DNA of 23,195 nucleotides from DATDEW01 sp046590205 (GCA_046590205.1 JBKJTT010000057.1:1-23195), one strand, 5' to 3'; positions 1 through 7,440 are shown, numbered from the stretch's first letter. Program-made: numbers and translations. Notes: generated from the letters alone by a model not told the origin.

Positions 1-308
1 AACAAGTGTCACGCGCTACAAGCCCGGTGCTTCATCAAACTGAGGCATTTCTCATCACAGTTTTACGACTTCGAGAGTTAGAGTATGATGTTATCATCTT
101 CCATGAACAGATAGAAACAGAGCAGGCATTTACTACCGCCGACATCAGAGCAGTCCCAACCGCACTTGTCATAGGACCCGAAGGCGGATTTAGCGAAGAA
201 GAAATTGAAATAGCCAAAAGTTATGGAGCAGAAGTTGCTTCGCTTGGTGTCCGCCGTCTTCGTGCCGAGACAGCAGCAATTGCTGCTTGCGCTATCGCCC
301 TTGCTTAA
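1..308 (+). CDS. rsmE: 16S rRNA m3U1498 methyltransferase RsmE, C-terminal part
   Basis: This is the last ~100 codons of a gene that enters from the left edge. RsmE methylates N3 of U1498 in 16S rRNA, using SAM bound in a SPOUT-family trefoil knot at the C-terminus. The visible part contains that knot: the hallmark GPEGGFSEEEI sequence, then LGVRRLRAETAAIAA, which are the two conserved SAM-binding segments of the family. The frame is open through position 1, where Q-V-S-R resembles the EQSGR stretch of RsmE, so the GTG at 6 is not a true start. It ends with TAA at 306-308. This stop shares a TTAA with the stop of the convergent speA, so the two genes overlap by 4 bp and no terminator lies between them. 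Family assignment is confident; the N-terminal PUA-like domain lies outside the window. Confidence 0.93.
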   Translation, partial: QVSRATSPVLHQTEAFLITVLRLRELEYDVIIFHEQIETEQAFTTADIRAVPTALVIGPEGGFSEEEIEIAKSYGAEVASLGVRRLRAETAAIAACAIALA

Positions 309-2278
309 TAGGCTAACGAGAGATACGTTTGGTCTGAAAGTCCTTTTTCGTATTCAGCGAGTAGTTTCATCCCTTCGTTCGGCTTCAACCTGTCGCCTTT
401 GATCGCTTCATCAATTTGTGATTTCAGCGCCTTCGCAAGTTCGTTCGGTGTGTACTGCGTCAGTTCAAGAACTTGCGAGATGGAGTTACCTGCAATCGTC
501 TCTTCTATATAGAAGCCGGACTCTTCATCTGAATCAAGAAATATATGCGCTTCATTCACTCTGCCAAAGAGATTATGTAAGTCACCCATAATGTCCTGAT
601 ATGCGCCCGACATGAAAATGCCAATGTAGTATGGTTTGTTTGGCTCAAGGGGATGGAGAGGTAAAGTGCTCCTTGACTCCTGTTTTATATCAGCAAATTT
701 ACTTATCTTACCGTCAGAATCACAAGTAATATCTACGAGTGTACCGTGTACCTTTGGTGGCTCATTCAACCTATGTAACGGCAAGATAGGAAATACTTGA
801 CCCAATGCCCAATGATCGAGCAGACTTTGAAAGACAGAGAAGTTACAGAGATACTGGTCGGCTAAGTGAGAGCTTAACTCCGCTACTTCTTCAGGCATTG
901 ACTCGTCGTAGTCTGGGTCATCTGCGCGAAGTTTATAATACTCCGCGATCTCTTCGATGATATGCCAATAGAATGTCTCTATCTTTGCCTTTGTCTTGAG
1001 GTCGAGTATGCCAAGCTCGAATGCATTCTGCGATTCTTCCTTTATCTGCATCGAGTCATGCAGAGCAACACGAGGGTTGATAAGCATATTCTCCTTGACT
1101 TCGGCAAGCTGTTTTACCCATTTATGGTCGCGTGGAAGGACAGAGAGGTCATACGTATCTTTCGTCTTCTCAATAGAGCCAAACACCTGTATCACAAGGA
1201 CAGAGTGATGTGCAACGATTGCTCTACCTGATTCACTCACGATATTCGGATGTGCAACCTGCTCCTCATCACAAATATCCATGATAGTATAGACAGTATC
1301 AGAAGTATATTCATCAAGCGTGTAGTTAGTTGAGGAGTTTGAATAGGTTCTACTGCCATCATAATCAACGCCGAGTCCGCCGCCCATATCAAGGAGTTCG
1401 AGCGAATCAAAGCCCATCTTCTTGAGCTTTGCATAGTATCGCGCAGCTTCTCGGGTTGCTTTTTTGATCGATTGAATATCGGGTATCTGACTTCCAATAT
1501 GAAAGTGTATCATCTTCAGAGCAGACGTAGCATTCTTCTTCTTCAAGTAATCAACAGCAGACATCAAGTCCATCGTTGATAGACCAAATTTCGCAGATTC
1601 TCCGCCAGATGTAGCCCATATACCTGTGCTTTGTGCGGCAAGACGAATGCGGATGCCAATCATCGGCTCAACCCCCATCTCACTTGCAACGGTAAGTATC
1701 GCTTTTATCTCTTCAAGTTTTTCAGCGATAAGAATTACTTTTTTTCCGAGCTTGCGACCAATCATTGCTATGCGTATAAAGTTCGTATCCTTATACCCGT
1801 TGCAAATAATAAGAGAGTCGTTGTTCTTATGGGAAGCAAGTGCAGCAAATAGCTCCGGCTTTGAACCGGCTTCAAGACCATAGTTAAATGGACGACCTGC
1901 ATCCTCGATCTCCTCAACAACCTCACGAAGCTGATTTACTTTAATAGGGAAGACACCGAGATAACTTCCATTGTAATTATTTTCTGCAATTGCAGCAGCA
2001 AAAGATCGATTGAGTGTCTCAACTCTATCACGCAGTAAGTCTTGAAAGCGAATGACAACAGGAAACTTTAACCCTGCATCCTTAACCTCGCCGATAGCAT
2101 CCATGATGTCAATGGTTGCGCCTTTATCACGCATTGGGGAGACAGAGACGTTGCCTTTCTCATTGACAGAAAAATAGCCAAGACCCCAGCGATGTAAACT
2201 ATAGGTATGGATAGCATCTTCGATGGTCCAATCTTGCAAAGCTGTGCCATTGGATGTTATTGGTTCGAGAATCGCCAT
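305..2278 (-). CDS. speA: biosynthetic arginine decarboxylase SpeA
   Basis: PLP-dependent decarboxylase that converts arginine to agmatine, the first step of polyamine synthesis by the agmatine route; expected in the cytoplasm. At 657 aa it matches the usual SpeA length of about 630-660. Visible landmarks in order: FPIKVNQ with the expected PLP lysine K113, ICNGYKD (159-164), FHIGSQ (259-264) in the alanine-racemase-like barrel, GGGLGVDYDGS (299-309) binding the phosphate, ESGRAIVAHH (349-358), and DITCDSDGK with the probable catalytic cysteine C519 in the C-terminal beta domain. The ATG at 2276-2278 opens right at the conserved N-terminus (WTIEDAIHTYSLHRWG) and has only a weak GAAGAA-like upstream sequence. 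The 121-bp gap to the divergent tRNA must hold its promoter, but I see no clear box. No nearby speB or aguA gene is present in the window. Confidence 0.97.
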   Translation of the reverse strand: MAILEPITSNGTALQDWTIEDAIHTYSLHRWGLGYFSVNEKGNVSVSPMRDKGATIDIMDAIGEVKDAGLKFPVVIRFQDLLRDRVETLNRSFAAAIAENNYNGSYLGVFPIKVNQLREVVEEIEDAGRPFNYGLEAGSKPELFAALASHKNNDSLIICNGYKDTNFIRIAMIGRKLGKKVILIAEKLEEIKAILTVASEMGVEPMIGIRIRLAAQSTGIWATSGGESAKFGLSTMDLMSAVDYLKKKNATSALKMIHFHIGSQIPDIQSIKKATREAARYYAKLKKMGFDSLELLDMGGGLGVDYDGSRTYSNSSTNYTLDEYTSDTVYTIMDICDEEQVAHPNIVSESGRAIVAHHSVLVIQVFGSIEKTKDTYDLSVLPRDHKWVKQLAEVKENMLINPRVALHDSMQIKEESQNAFELGILDLKTKAKIETFYWHIIEEIAEYYKLRADDPDYDESMPEEVAELSSHLADQYLCNFSVFQSLLDHWALGQVFPILPLHRLNEPPKVHGTLVDITCDSDGKISKFADIKQESRSTLPLHPLEPNKPYYIGIFMSGAYQDIMGDLHNLFGRVNEAHIFLDSDEESGFYIEETIAGNSISQVLELTQYTPNELAKALKSQIDEAIKGDRLKPNEGMKLLAEYEKGLSDQTYLSLAY

Positions 2279-2399
2279 TCGTTCTTCGTTAAAGATAAGA
2301 GTGTCAAAATATCGGCTTCCTAAACACGAAAGAGGTGAATCTGATTTACCAATTATGAGAAACGACGCAAAGAATCTTACTGTTAGAAGTGCCGCACTT

Positions 2400-2482
2400 G
2401 CCCGAGTGGTGAAATGGTAGACACGCTGTGTTCAGAGCGCAGTAGTCGTGAGACTGTGCCGGTTCAAGTCCGGCCTCGGGCA
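2400..2482 (+). tRNA. tRNA-Leu (anticodon CAG)
   Basis: A full class II tRNA folds by eye. The acceptor stem pairs GCCCGAG (2400-2406) with CTCGGGC (2475-2481), followed by discriminator A2482. The anticodon stem pairs CTGTG (2426-2430) with CGCAG (2438-2442) around the loop TTCAGAG, giving anticodon CAG at 2433-2435, which reads CUG. The long variable arm pairs AGTC with GACT (2444-2455), as expected for leucine tRNAs. The T arm pairs GCCGG with CCGGC around TTCAAGT (2458-2474). The D loop contains the expected TGGTAGA-like stretch. The CCA end is not encoded: after A2482 the sequence runs CAAAAAA. There is no U-run terminator downstream, and the next gene starts 17 nt later. Confidence 0.97.
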
Positions 2483-2499
2483 CAAAAAACAACGATAAG

Positions 2500-3918
2500 G
2501 TGAACACACTCGAATCTCAGCACAAAAGCGAATACGAGAAGCTTCGCATCACTAAAATATCCTTGCTTGTTACGCTCATCCTGATCGTCGTAAAGACAAC
2601 GGCAGGTATTCTATCAGGTTCACTTGCCCTCATCTCTCTGGCAACAGATTCCGCCTTTGATTTTCTCTCGGTTCTTTTCACATTTGTAGCCGTAAGGGTT
2701 AGTGCATTGCCCCCCGATGAAGACCACCCGTATGGTCATGGGAAGTTTGATAGTTTATCGGGATTATTTCAAAGTTTGTTTCTGGTTGGTGTATCAGTAT
2801 GGATTTTTATTGAAGCTGTAGCGCGACTTCGTGCACCGCATGAGGTAACTCTTGATATAGACGCATTTACATTTATCATACTTGCTTTTTCTTTCGCTCT
2901 TGATATGTGGCGTGCTCGGGCGATCAAAAAGACAGCCGTTGCAAGCCGCTCGCAGGCACTTGGTGCTGATGCCTTGCACTTTCTCGCTGACGGGTTAAGT
3001 GTGCTCATTGTCGCTGTGGGGATTATTCTTGCAGAGTTCTTTCATATACCATCTGCTGATTCGTATGCTGCTATTGCGGTTTCGCTTTTTGTCGGTATTC
3101 AAAGTCTCAAGCAAGGCAAAAGCTCCATTGATGTGCTTATGGATAGAATGCCGATGAATGGTGATACGATAGTTGTAACAAATATCATCAATGATACAGA
3201 CGGAATACTACATCTTGAATCACTCAAGATGCGCGAAGCATCATCGGTGCTCTTCATTGATGTTGTCGTAACCCTCAACCGTGTTCTTCCTTTTGTTGGC
3301 ATACAGCATATTCTCTCTACTCTTGAAGCAAGAATACGAGAGAAATATCCAACGTCGGATATTAACATACAATGGAAACCCATCAAGACCGAGAACGAGT
3401 CAACATTTGAGACTATTAAGATAATCACTGCGGATTTTGGTATCTTGCCTCACAACATTGAACTTACCAGTGATGAAAAAAACGAACTCACACTTGATCT
3501 TCACATCGAATTCCCGGCAGGAAGCAACTTCATTGATGCGCACCAGAAGAGTGAGGAGATAGAGCGAGCAATCACAGAACAGTTACCTATAATAAAACAT
3601 ATTATTACTCATCTTGAAGAGGAGAGATCTGATATTACGATACATGAAATGCGTGATGTGACGGATGAAAAGGGGAGTGTTATCACCACGTTGAAAGAAT
3701 TCGTGAGTACGAATCCTGAACTTGTTGAGATCATGAGCTATCGCTTGCTCGAATCTATTACAACCGGCGAGTTAAAGCTTATGGTGACTATGAATGTTGC
3801 AAGTTCAGAGCTGCTTTCAGACGCACACGATGCTGTAACAACTATTGAAGCAAAGCTCAAGAAGCAATTTCCCGAGCTTCATCGTGTTGTTATTCACACC
3901 GAACCATCAGCGAAATAA
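2500..3918 (+). CDS. cation diffusion facilitator (CDF) metal efflux transporter with extended C-terminus
   Basis: Inner-membrane divalent-cation/H+ antiporter, most likely for Zn2+ or a related metal. About six membrane segments lie within residues 20-205. The metal site matches the D/D-H/D pattern of YiiP-like zinc transporters: D50 and D54 (TDSAFD, TM2) with H160 and D164 (HFLAD, TM5). HPYGHGK (76-82) is the family signature between TM2 and TM3. At 472 aa it is far longer than the ~300 of standard members. The extra length reads as three successive copies of the cytoplasmic ferredoxin-like dimerisation domain (about 222-295, 303-385 and 395-472); the third ends in VVIHTEP, the usual last strand. 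The GTG at 2500 is the start because no in-frame ATG occurs before TM4; AAGG lies too close to it to be a good ribosome site. The 3' end overlaps the convergent methyltransferase by 12 bp. Substrate metal is inferred only. Confidence 0.9.
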   Translation: MNTLESQHKSEYEKLRITKISLLVTLILIVVKTTAGILSGSLALISLATDSAFDFLSVLFTFVAVRVSALPPDEDHPYGHGKFDSLSGLFQSLFLVGVSVWIFIEAVARLRAPHEVTLDIDAFTFIILAFSFALDMWRARAIKKTAVASRSQALGADALHFLADGLSVLIVAVGIILAEFFHIPSADSYAAIAVSLFVGIQSLKQGKSSIDVLMDRMPMNGDTIVVTNIINDTDGILHLESLKMREASSVLFIDVVVTLNRVLPFVGIQHILSTLEARIREKYPTSDINIQWKPIKTENESTFETIKIITADFGILPHNIELTSDEKNELTLDLHIEFPAGSNFIDAHQKSEEIERAITEQLPIIKHIITHLEEERSDITIHEMRDVTDEKGSVITTLKEFVSTNPELVEIMSYRLLESITTGELKLMVTMNVASSELLSDAHDAVTTIEAKLKKQFPELHRVVIHTEPSAK

Positions 3919-4653
3919 GCCGAACATCTTATCGATGCGCTGCATATTAAAACGGAATGGCTCCTCGTTGCCGTCGTGGATGTGAAGAATGCAGTTGACG
4001 ATAAGGTCGTTGTCTTTGGTAGATAACTCAAACGCACCACCTGTGAGTATCGCAGCGATTTCATCAGGATAGAAGTACGCATAATCGTATCCTTCCTCTT
4101 CACACTGCTCATAGACGGCTTTGTTCAAGAAGCTAAAGCAGACTGCGTCGTGTGCATAGCGTATTGCTTTATCGAGAACCTTAATAAGTGAGCCGACGGG
4201 ATGTTTGCCTGGATAGATAAACTTCACGCAAGGCACTAAACCAAACATCGAGACAACATCGAATGAACGCTCGAACTCGTATGTCATAAAATCACCGGTG
4301 ATTGCTTCAACCGAAGGATGAAGCTTTGTTAGGATGTTTATCTGCTCGCTTGCAAGATCAATAGCTGAAGCGTACTCAAGCTTGATGTTTTCTTTCTCAA
4401 GATGCGAGAAGAGAAGCCCGTTGCCGGAGCCGACATCGAGCAGCGACTTACCTTGCATATCGAAATGAGATGTAAGGTACCGAAACTGCGCAAGCATGTG
4501 CTCGGGGTCTGCCCAATCATTTGCATCGTAGCCGTCTTTAGCTTCGAGTGCATTCTGATTGTAGTATTCGGCAAGCACACCTGTCGAGAGCGGTGCATCA
4601 GGGACAAGAAATTTTCCGACGACTGCATCGCCGTTAACAATAGGATTCTGCAT
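3907..4653 (-). CDS. class I SAM-dependent methyltransferase of unknown substrate
   Basis: A 248-aa cytoplasmic protein with a Rossmann-type methyltransferase fold. SAM-binding motif I is LLDVGSGNG (71-79); motif II is the acidic end of the next strand (ASAIDLASEQI), and ITGDFMTYEF followed by FDVVSMFGLVPCV are the motif III/IV region. This core resembles general methyltransferase domains (Methyltransf_11/25 type). I see no substrate-specific motif, so whether it acts on a small molecule, protein or nucleic acid is open. It begins 11 nt after the stop of the M29 aminopeptidase on the same strand, so the two are probably co-transcribed; this does not by itself reveal the substrate. There is no Shine-Dalgarno match before the ATG. 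Its last 12 bp overlap the convergent CDF gene. Confidence 0.85.
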   Translation of the reverse strand: MQNPIVNGDAVVGKFLVPDAPLSTGVLAEYYNQNALEAKDGYDANDWADPEHMLAQFRYLTSHFDMQGKSLLDVGSGNGLLFSHLEKENIKLEYASAIDLASEQINILTKLHPSVEAITGDFMTYEFERSFDVVSMFGLVPCVKFIYPGKHPVGSLIKVLDKAIRYAHDAVCFSFLNKAVYEQCEEEGYDYAYFYPDEIAAILTGGAFELSTKDNDLIVNCILHIHDGNEEPFRFNMQRIDKMFGLFR

Positions 4654-4664
4654 GAAATGATTGG

Positions 4665-5708
4665 TTAAGCTTCGATGAGGAATTTACTGTCTTCCATGAT
4701 CTTGAGGTCATCAATCCACACATCAAATGCACGTCCGACAACATCAATATGGGTGATCGAGCGCCACGTCGCGCCCGTATGCTCGCAGTACGGATAACCG
4801 AAGGCAATATGACAGCCGGGGATCTTCTCGTCCTGAAGGATAAGTCCGCGAATATCTTTTACTCCGATGTTCGTACCGATGGCAAACTCTCCGACACGGT
4901 CGGAGTTCTCATCACGGTGAGTGTATTCTAAAAATTCTTCGAGAAGTGCTTTATTCTCGCATTCGCATTTGGTGATGCGTGAATCCTTAATGTGAATCGT
5001 GAGTGGTGTGTCTTTCAGGTCGCCGTATTCAGCGCAGAGATAATCACCGACAACACCGTCAACGACATACACCCCATTGACATTCTCCGGCGCTGTGAGT
5101 ACTTCACCGCCGGGGAGGTTGCCCCATTTCTCGCGTGATATAATCCCGCTTGTCTTGAGCCACTTTAGCTCCGGCGAGAACGTCGCCTCGATATGCGTAC
5201 CACCCTTGCTCTTTGCAACAATCTTCTTCGCAGTCTTGGCAAGCTCGAACACTTTTTTGCTGATTGCATCAACAGCAAGGAAATCCGCTTGCATGCCTTC
5301 GAGCATGATATCATGGTTGATGTTGACCATGTGTGCGTGGCGCGGCTTGACGCGGTTGATTACGCCCATCATCGCTTTACGAGTCTCAAGCTCGTTCTCC
5401 TGTGCTTGCATACAGTATATAGAAACTTCTGCAATCTCAAGTTCATCGAGTATGACCTGCGGCATCGTGAGCATCGGACGCTCGGTATAGTCCTCGACAA
5501 CAAACGTCTTCACCTTCGCGCCTGCTTTATGGAGGGCAAAGTAAAGACTTGCGGCTATGCTTGCTGTCTCGCGGTCTGTGATAAGAACAGCGTATTCATC
5601 GGGCTCGACGCGGAGGCATACCTCTATCGCGTTCGTTGCTGCTTTATCGTAGGCGGGGTCATAAGAAACCTGTGCAAGATTCGTTCTCTGCTGTACTTCT
5701 ACTGACAT
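4665..5708 (-). CDS. M29-family (AmpS/PepS/AmpT-like) metallo-aminopeptidase
   Basis: Predicted cytoplasmic dinuclear-metal exopeptidase that removes N-terminal residues from peptides. Its 347 residues are shorter than the ~370-410 of classical thermophilic aminopeptidase T but agree with the compact bacterial members. The C-terminal half carries the expected metal-ligand motifs: NLPGGEVLTAPE with E202, GEFAIGTN with E274, GCHIAFGYP with H300, HIDVV with H320, and an acidic pair D333/D334 near the C-terminus. Ligand assignment is by analogy with the M29 pattern, not by alignment. The N-terminal half (about 20-140) is the alpha/beta domain typical of this family. The ATG at 5706-5708 starts a clear N-terminus and the upstream region is strongly A+T-rich. 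It is the first gene of a probable two-gene unit with the methyltransferase. Confidence 0.85.
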   Translation of the reverse strand: MSVEVQQRTNLAQVSYDPAYDKAATNAIEVCLRVEPDEYAVLITDRETASIAASLYFALHKAGAKVKTFVVEDYTERPMLTMPQVILDELEIAEVSIYCMQAQENELETRKAMMGVINRVKPRHAHMVNINHDIMLEGMQADFLAVDAISKKVFELAKTAKKIVAKSKGGTHIEATFSPELKWLKTSGIISREKWGNLPGGEVLTAPENVNGVYVVDGVVGDYLCAEYGDLKDTPLTIHIKDSRITKCECENKALLEEFLEYTHRDENSDRVGEFAIGTNIGVKDIRGLILQDEKIPGCHIAFGYPYCEHTGATWRSITHIDVVGRAFDVWIDDLKIMEDSKFLIEA

Positions 5709-5768
5709 AGCGGATAAATAATGAGAATAATAATAATAGAATAATTAGAGCGGTTATCAAACACGGAG

Positions 5769-5787
5769 AGGGGGATGTTAGCTCCCT
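5769..5787 (-). terminator. weak hairpin 3' of the T9SS gene
   Basis: AGGGGG (5769-5774) can pair with CTCCCT (5782-5787) around a 7-nt loop, two bases beyond the stop codon of the minus-strand gene at 5790. Read on that strand the stem has one A/C mismatch and no U-run follows, so it would be a poor intrinsic terminator. It may only be a 3' stabilising stem or chance. Confidence 0.2.
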
Positions 5788-5789
5788 TG

Positions 5790-6716
5790 TCATTTCGTTA
5801 CTGAAAACTTCACAAGCTTACCATTAAGTTTAGCAAAATAGACACCAGTCTTGAATATATAAGATGGCAATGTCATACCATATTCACCTGATTGGACGGT
5901 GACAGAGTGGACTAACCGGCCTAAGATGTCATAAATATACAATGTCGTATTAGAGATGGGAGAGGAGAACCTGAATACTATGTCGCCACTTATAGGTTCT
6001 GTCGTAGCAGTAATATATTTATTAGATTCAGTCTTTTCAAGTAAGGTAGAAGATTGAAAGTTCTTAGGCACAATAAACTCAAAATGGCACGATGGTATTA
6101 CAGAGTTGCTATCAATACCAAATGAGCTCCATTCACTACTAGTTTCGTGGTAGTACTTTTCTTGCCAAGACTTTTTAAAGCCATCACTAAGACCGGCAGA
6201 TTTAACTCTAGAAAAGAACTCTTCACCTTTTAAATCAACAGATAAGATAGTGTCCTGTACGAAATATGGCAACGATGATAAGTCAATTCCAAAATCAGTA
6301 TAATCTTCTGTATGGACCGTGTATGGATTTGGGGGGAGTTCAACTTTATAAGAATAATTATAGTAGTACTGTAAATTAGTAAATTGCCTACTTTGTGTGT
6401 CAAGTTTATAGTGCATCTCCATACTCATAGGCATTTTGGTTGAAAGCCAGTAGTAAGCGGCGGAGTCTATACCATATTTCTTTACATCTGTAGTGAACAA
6501 AGTATCGTCATGATAATAATTATCTTTATAGAAATGTTCACGTTCATATATCTGAACATTGTCAGGATACTTTGTACCCTCGCTTGAGTAATACCTCATC
6601 TTAAAAGGGATTGCAAATTTAGCATTTTTAAAGACCAATGGTGACTGTGCGTATGCGCTCACAACAGTAGTGATCAGAGATGCTACGAATACTGCCCTAA
6701 AAAGTAATGTTTTCAT
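5790..6716 (-). CDS. secreted protein with T9SS type A sorting domain, function unknown
   Basis: A 308-aa exported protein. Residues 1-24 form a signal peptide with a basic start, a hydrophobic core and a likely cut after AYA before QSP. The last ~70 residues form a type A T9SS C-terminal sorting domain: a beta-rich segment with LYIYDILGRLVHS, a short turn, then GVYFAKLNGKLVKFSVTK, the usual GxYxxxl...K..V.K ending. It should therefore cross the outer membrane by type IX secretion and be released or anchored at the surface. The middle (about 25-230) is rich in tyrosine and aromatic residues and matches no family I recognise. The gene is visibly more A+T-rich than its neighbours, as often seen in lineage-specific cargo genes. 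It appears to be monocistronic. No enzymatic motif is visible, so no function is proposed. Confidence 0.82.
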   Translation of the reverse strand: MKTLLFRAVFVASLITTVVSAYAQSPLVFKNAKFAIPFKMRYYSSEGTKYPDNVQIYEREHFYKDNYYHDDTLFTTDVKKYGIDSAAYYWLSTKMPMSMEMHYKLDTQSRQFTNLQYYYNYSYKVELPPNPYTVHTEDYTDFGIDLSSLPYFVQDTILSVDLKGEEFFSRVKSAGLSDGFKKSWQEKYYHETSSEWSSFGIDSNSVIPSCHFEFIVPKNFQSSTLLEKTESNKYITATTEPISGDIVFRFSSPISNTTLYIYDILGRLVHSVTVQSGEYGMTLPSYIFKTGVYFAKLNGKLVKFSVTK

Positions 6717-6806
6717 TTATGCAAAAGAGATAGTACATCGGTTGAATAGAACAAGGCACTTTAAGTGAGACTCGTTCCTCATTTTTTCTTGACCCAAGGT
6801 TCGGTC

Positions 6807-6889
6807 GCCCCTACGGGGCTTTGTCTGGTTTGTGGTTCTTTTCCCGCCGTTGAAACGGCGGGCTATTACCCCGTCGTCCCTTGCGGGAC
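6807..6889. repeat. three-hairpin palindromic repeat element (REP-like)
   Basis: Three perfect hairpins sit in a row between the T9SS gene and the toxin gene. First, GCCCC-TAC-GGGGC at 6807-6819. Second, CCCGCCGT-TGAA-ACGGCGGG at 6843-6862. Third, GTCCC-TTGC-GGGAC at 6876-6889. The outer two are copies of one unit, since each reads GTCG, then a Y-CCC/GGG-R stem, then CTTTG or CTTGG. They stand as diverged direct repeats around the larger central stem. No ORF covers the element, and it ends 9 bp before the 3' end of the toxin gene. It looks like a dispersed intergenic repeat, of the REP/BIME kind, rather than a simple terminator, because it has no U-run after the stems. Copy number elsewhere in the genome cannot be seen here. 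Confidence 0.6.
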
Positions 6890-6897
6890 TTGGTGTA

Positions 6898-7164
6898 CTA
6901 TCTATCTGTGTAATGATACTTACAGGAGAGAATAGTTATGGTATCGTCTCTCACAGTATAGACTAACCTGTCTTTGTCGGTAATTCGTCGCGACCAACAT
7001 CCTTTGAGTTCATGCTTGAGCGGCTCTGGTTTTCCAATGCCTTGAAACGGGTTGCTGTTAATAGCTTTTATTAATTCAAAGATACGCCGAAGTGTTTTTG
7101 GTTCAGTGTCAGACCATTCGATAAGTGATGCAAACGCTTCTTTGTGAAAGACAACCTTCCTCAC
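6898..7164 (-). CDS. yoeB: Txe/YoeB-family toxin, ribosome-dependent mRNA endonuclease
   Basis: An 88-aa toxin of the RelE superfamily, YoeB branch, which cuts mRNA in the ribosomal A site and stops translation when free of antitoxin. The C-terminal half is diagnostic: LKGCWSRRITDKDRLVY and ISCKYHY-like ending (here LSCKYHY). The residues expected for catalysis are all present: E47, R60, R66, H84 and Y85, by position relative to YoeB E46, R59, R65, H83 and Y84. The length fits the family (about 84-90 aa), so the toxin looks intact. The start is a GTG (7162-7164) that overlaps the antitoxin stop as GTGA, which sets up translational coupling and keeps toxin synthesis dependent on antitoxin translation. 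It ends 9 bp from the palindromic repeat. Confidence 0.92.
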   Translation of the reverse strand: MRKVVFHKEAFASLIEWSDTEPKTLRRIFELIKAINSNPFQGIGKPEPLKHELKGCWSRRITDKDRLVYTVRDDTITILSCKYHYTDR

Positions 7165-7391
7165 TTGAACGAACTCATATCCACTTCGATGAGATTCTTT
7201 CCTTCTTCAACGTCTTTAATCGCCCGCAGGAGGTGTTCGCGGTTTGCTTGTGAGCGGAGGAGGTATTCGGTGTCATCAGCTTCGTCTATCTCTGTGACAG
7301 TTATTTCTACGTTTTTTCCGGAAAAGGACTTCCGCAGCTTTTGCATAAAAGCTTCGTTGAGTTCTTCTGCAGGCAGTGTATAGCTCGTCAT
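7161..7391 (-). CDS. antitoxin partner of the YoeB-type toxin
   Basis: A 76-aa protein encoded just upstream of the toxin, with a 4-bp stop/start overlap. Its C-terminal part (LLRSQANREHLLRAIKDVEEGKNLIEV) follows the YefM/Phd-type antitoxin pattern, in which this helix wraps and neutralises the toxin. The N-terminal part (TLPAEELNEAFMQKL...VEITVTEIDE) is short and lacks a recognisable full Phd DNA-binding fold, so I assign it by C-terminus and context. The frame stays open to an ATG at 7419-7421, but a perfect TATAAT lies at 7412-7407 inside that extension. This favours the ATG pair at 7392-7394 and 7389-7391, giving M-T-S-Y-T as N-terminus. Antitoxins of this type usually also repress their own promoter; no operator was identified. 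Confidence 0.8.
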   Translation of the reverse strand: MTSYTLPAEELNEAFMQKLRKSFSGKNVEITVTEIDEADDTEYLLRSQANREHLLRAIKDVEEGKNLIEVDMSSFK

Positions 7392-7406
7392 CATACTAAT
7401 TGGACA

Positions 7407-7412
7407 ATTATA
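7407..7412 (-). promoter_or_regulatory. probable -10 box of the toxin-antitoxin operon
   Basis: Minus strand reads TATAAT followed by TG, a perfect sigma-70 type -10 box and also seven of eight bases of TAnnTTTG. It lies 13-18 nt before the ATG pair of the antitoxin, so the transcript would have a very short leader. No clear -35 or -33 box is seen. Confidence 0.4.
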
Positions 7413-7440
7413 CCGCAACAATAGTTCTTTTCTATAGAGG

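Noticed and set aside
2279..2399. Promoters for speA and the tRNA in their divergent gap
   Set aside because: Only near-matches (for example ATATTTTG on the minus strand) were found, too weak to report as features.
2400..2482. tRNA-Leu as a possible integration site for a mobile element
   Set aside because: No integrase gene, no repeated copy of the tRNA 3' end and no foreign cargo was seen nearby; the downstream transporter is an ordinary gene.
5193..5705. 170-codon open frame on the plus strand opposite the M29 aminopeptidase
   Set aside because: It lies wholly within a gene with conserved metal-ligand motifs and its translation shows no family pattern. Treated as a shadow frame.
5709..5765. 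Promoter in the A+T-rich stretch before the M29 aminopeptidase
   Set aside because: The minus strand has many TTATT and TAATT runs but no exact TAnnTTTG or TTGACA/TATAAT pair, so no box could be chosen over background.
6807..6889. CRISPR array or simple terminator at the three-hairpin element
   Set aside because: There are only two diverged copies of the outer unit with unequal spacing and a different central stem, so it is not a CRISPR array. No U-run follows any stem, so it is not a standard terminator.
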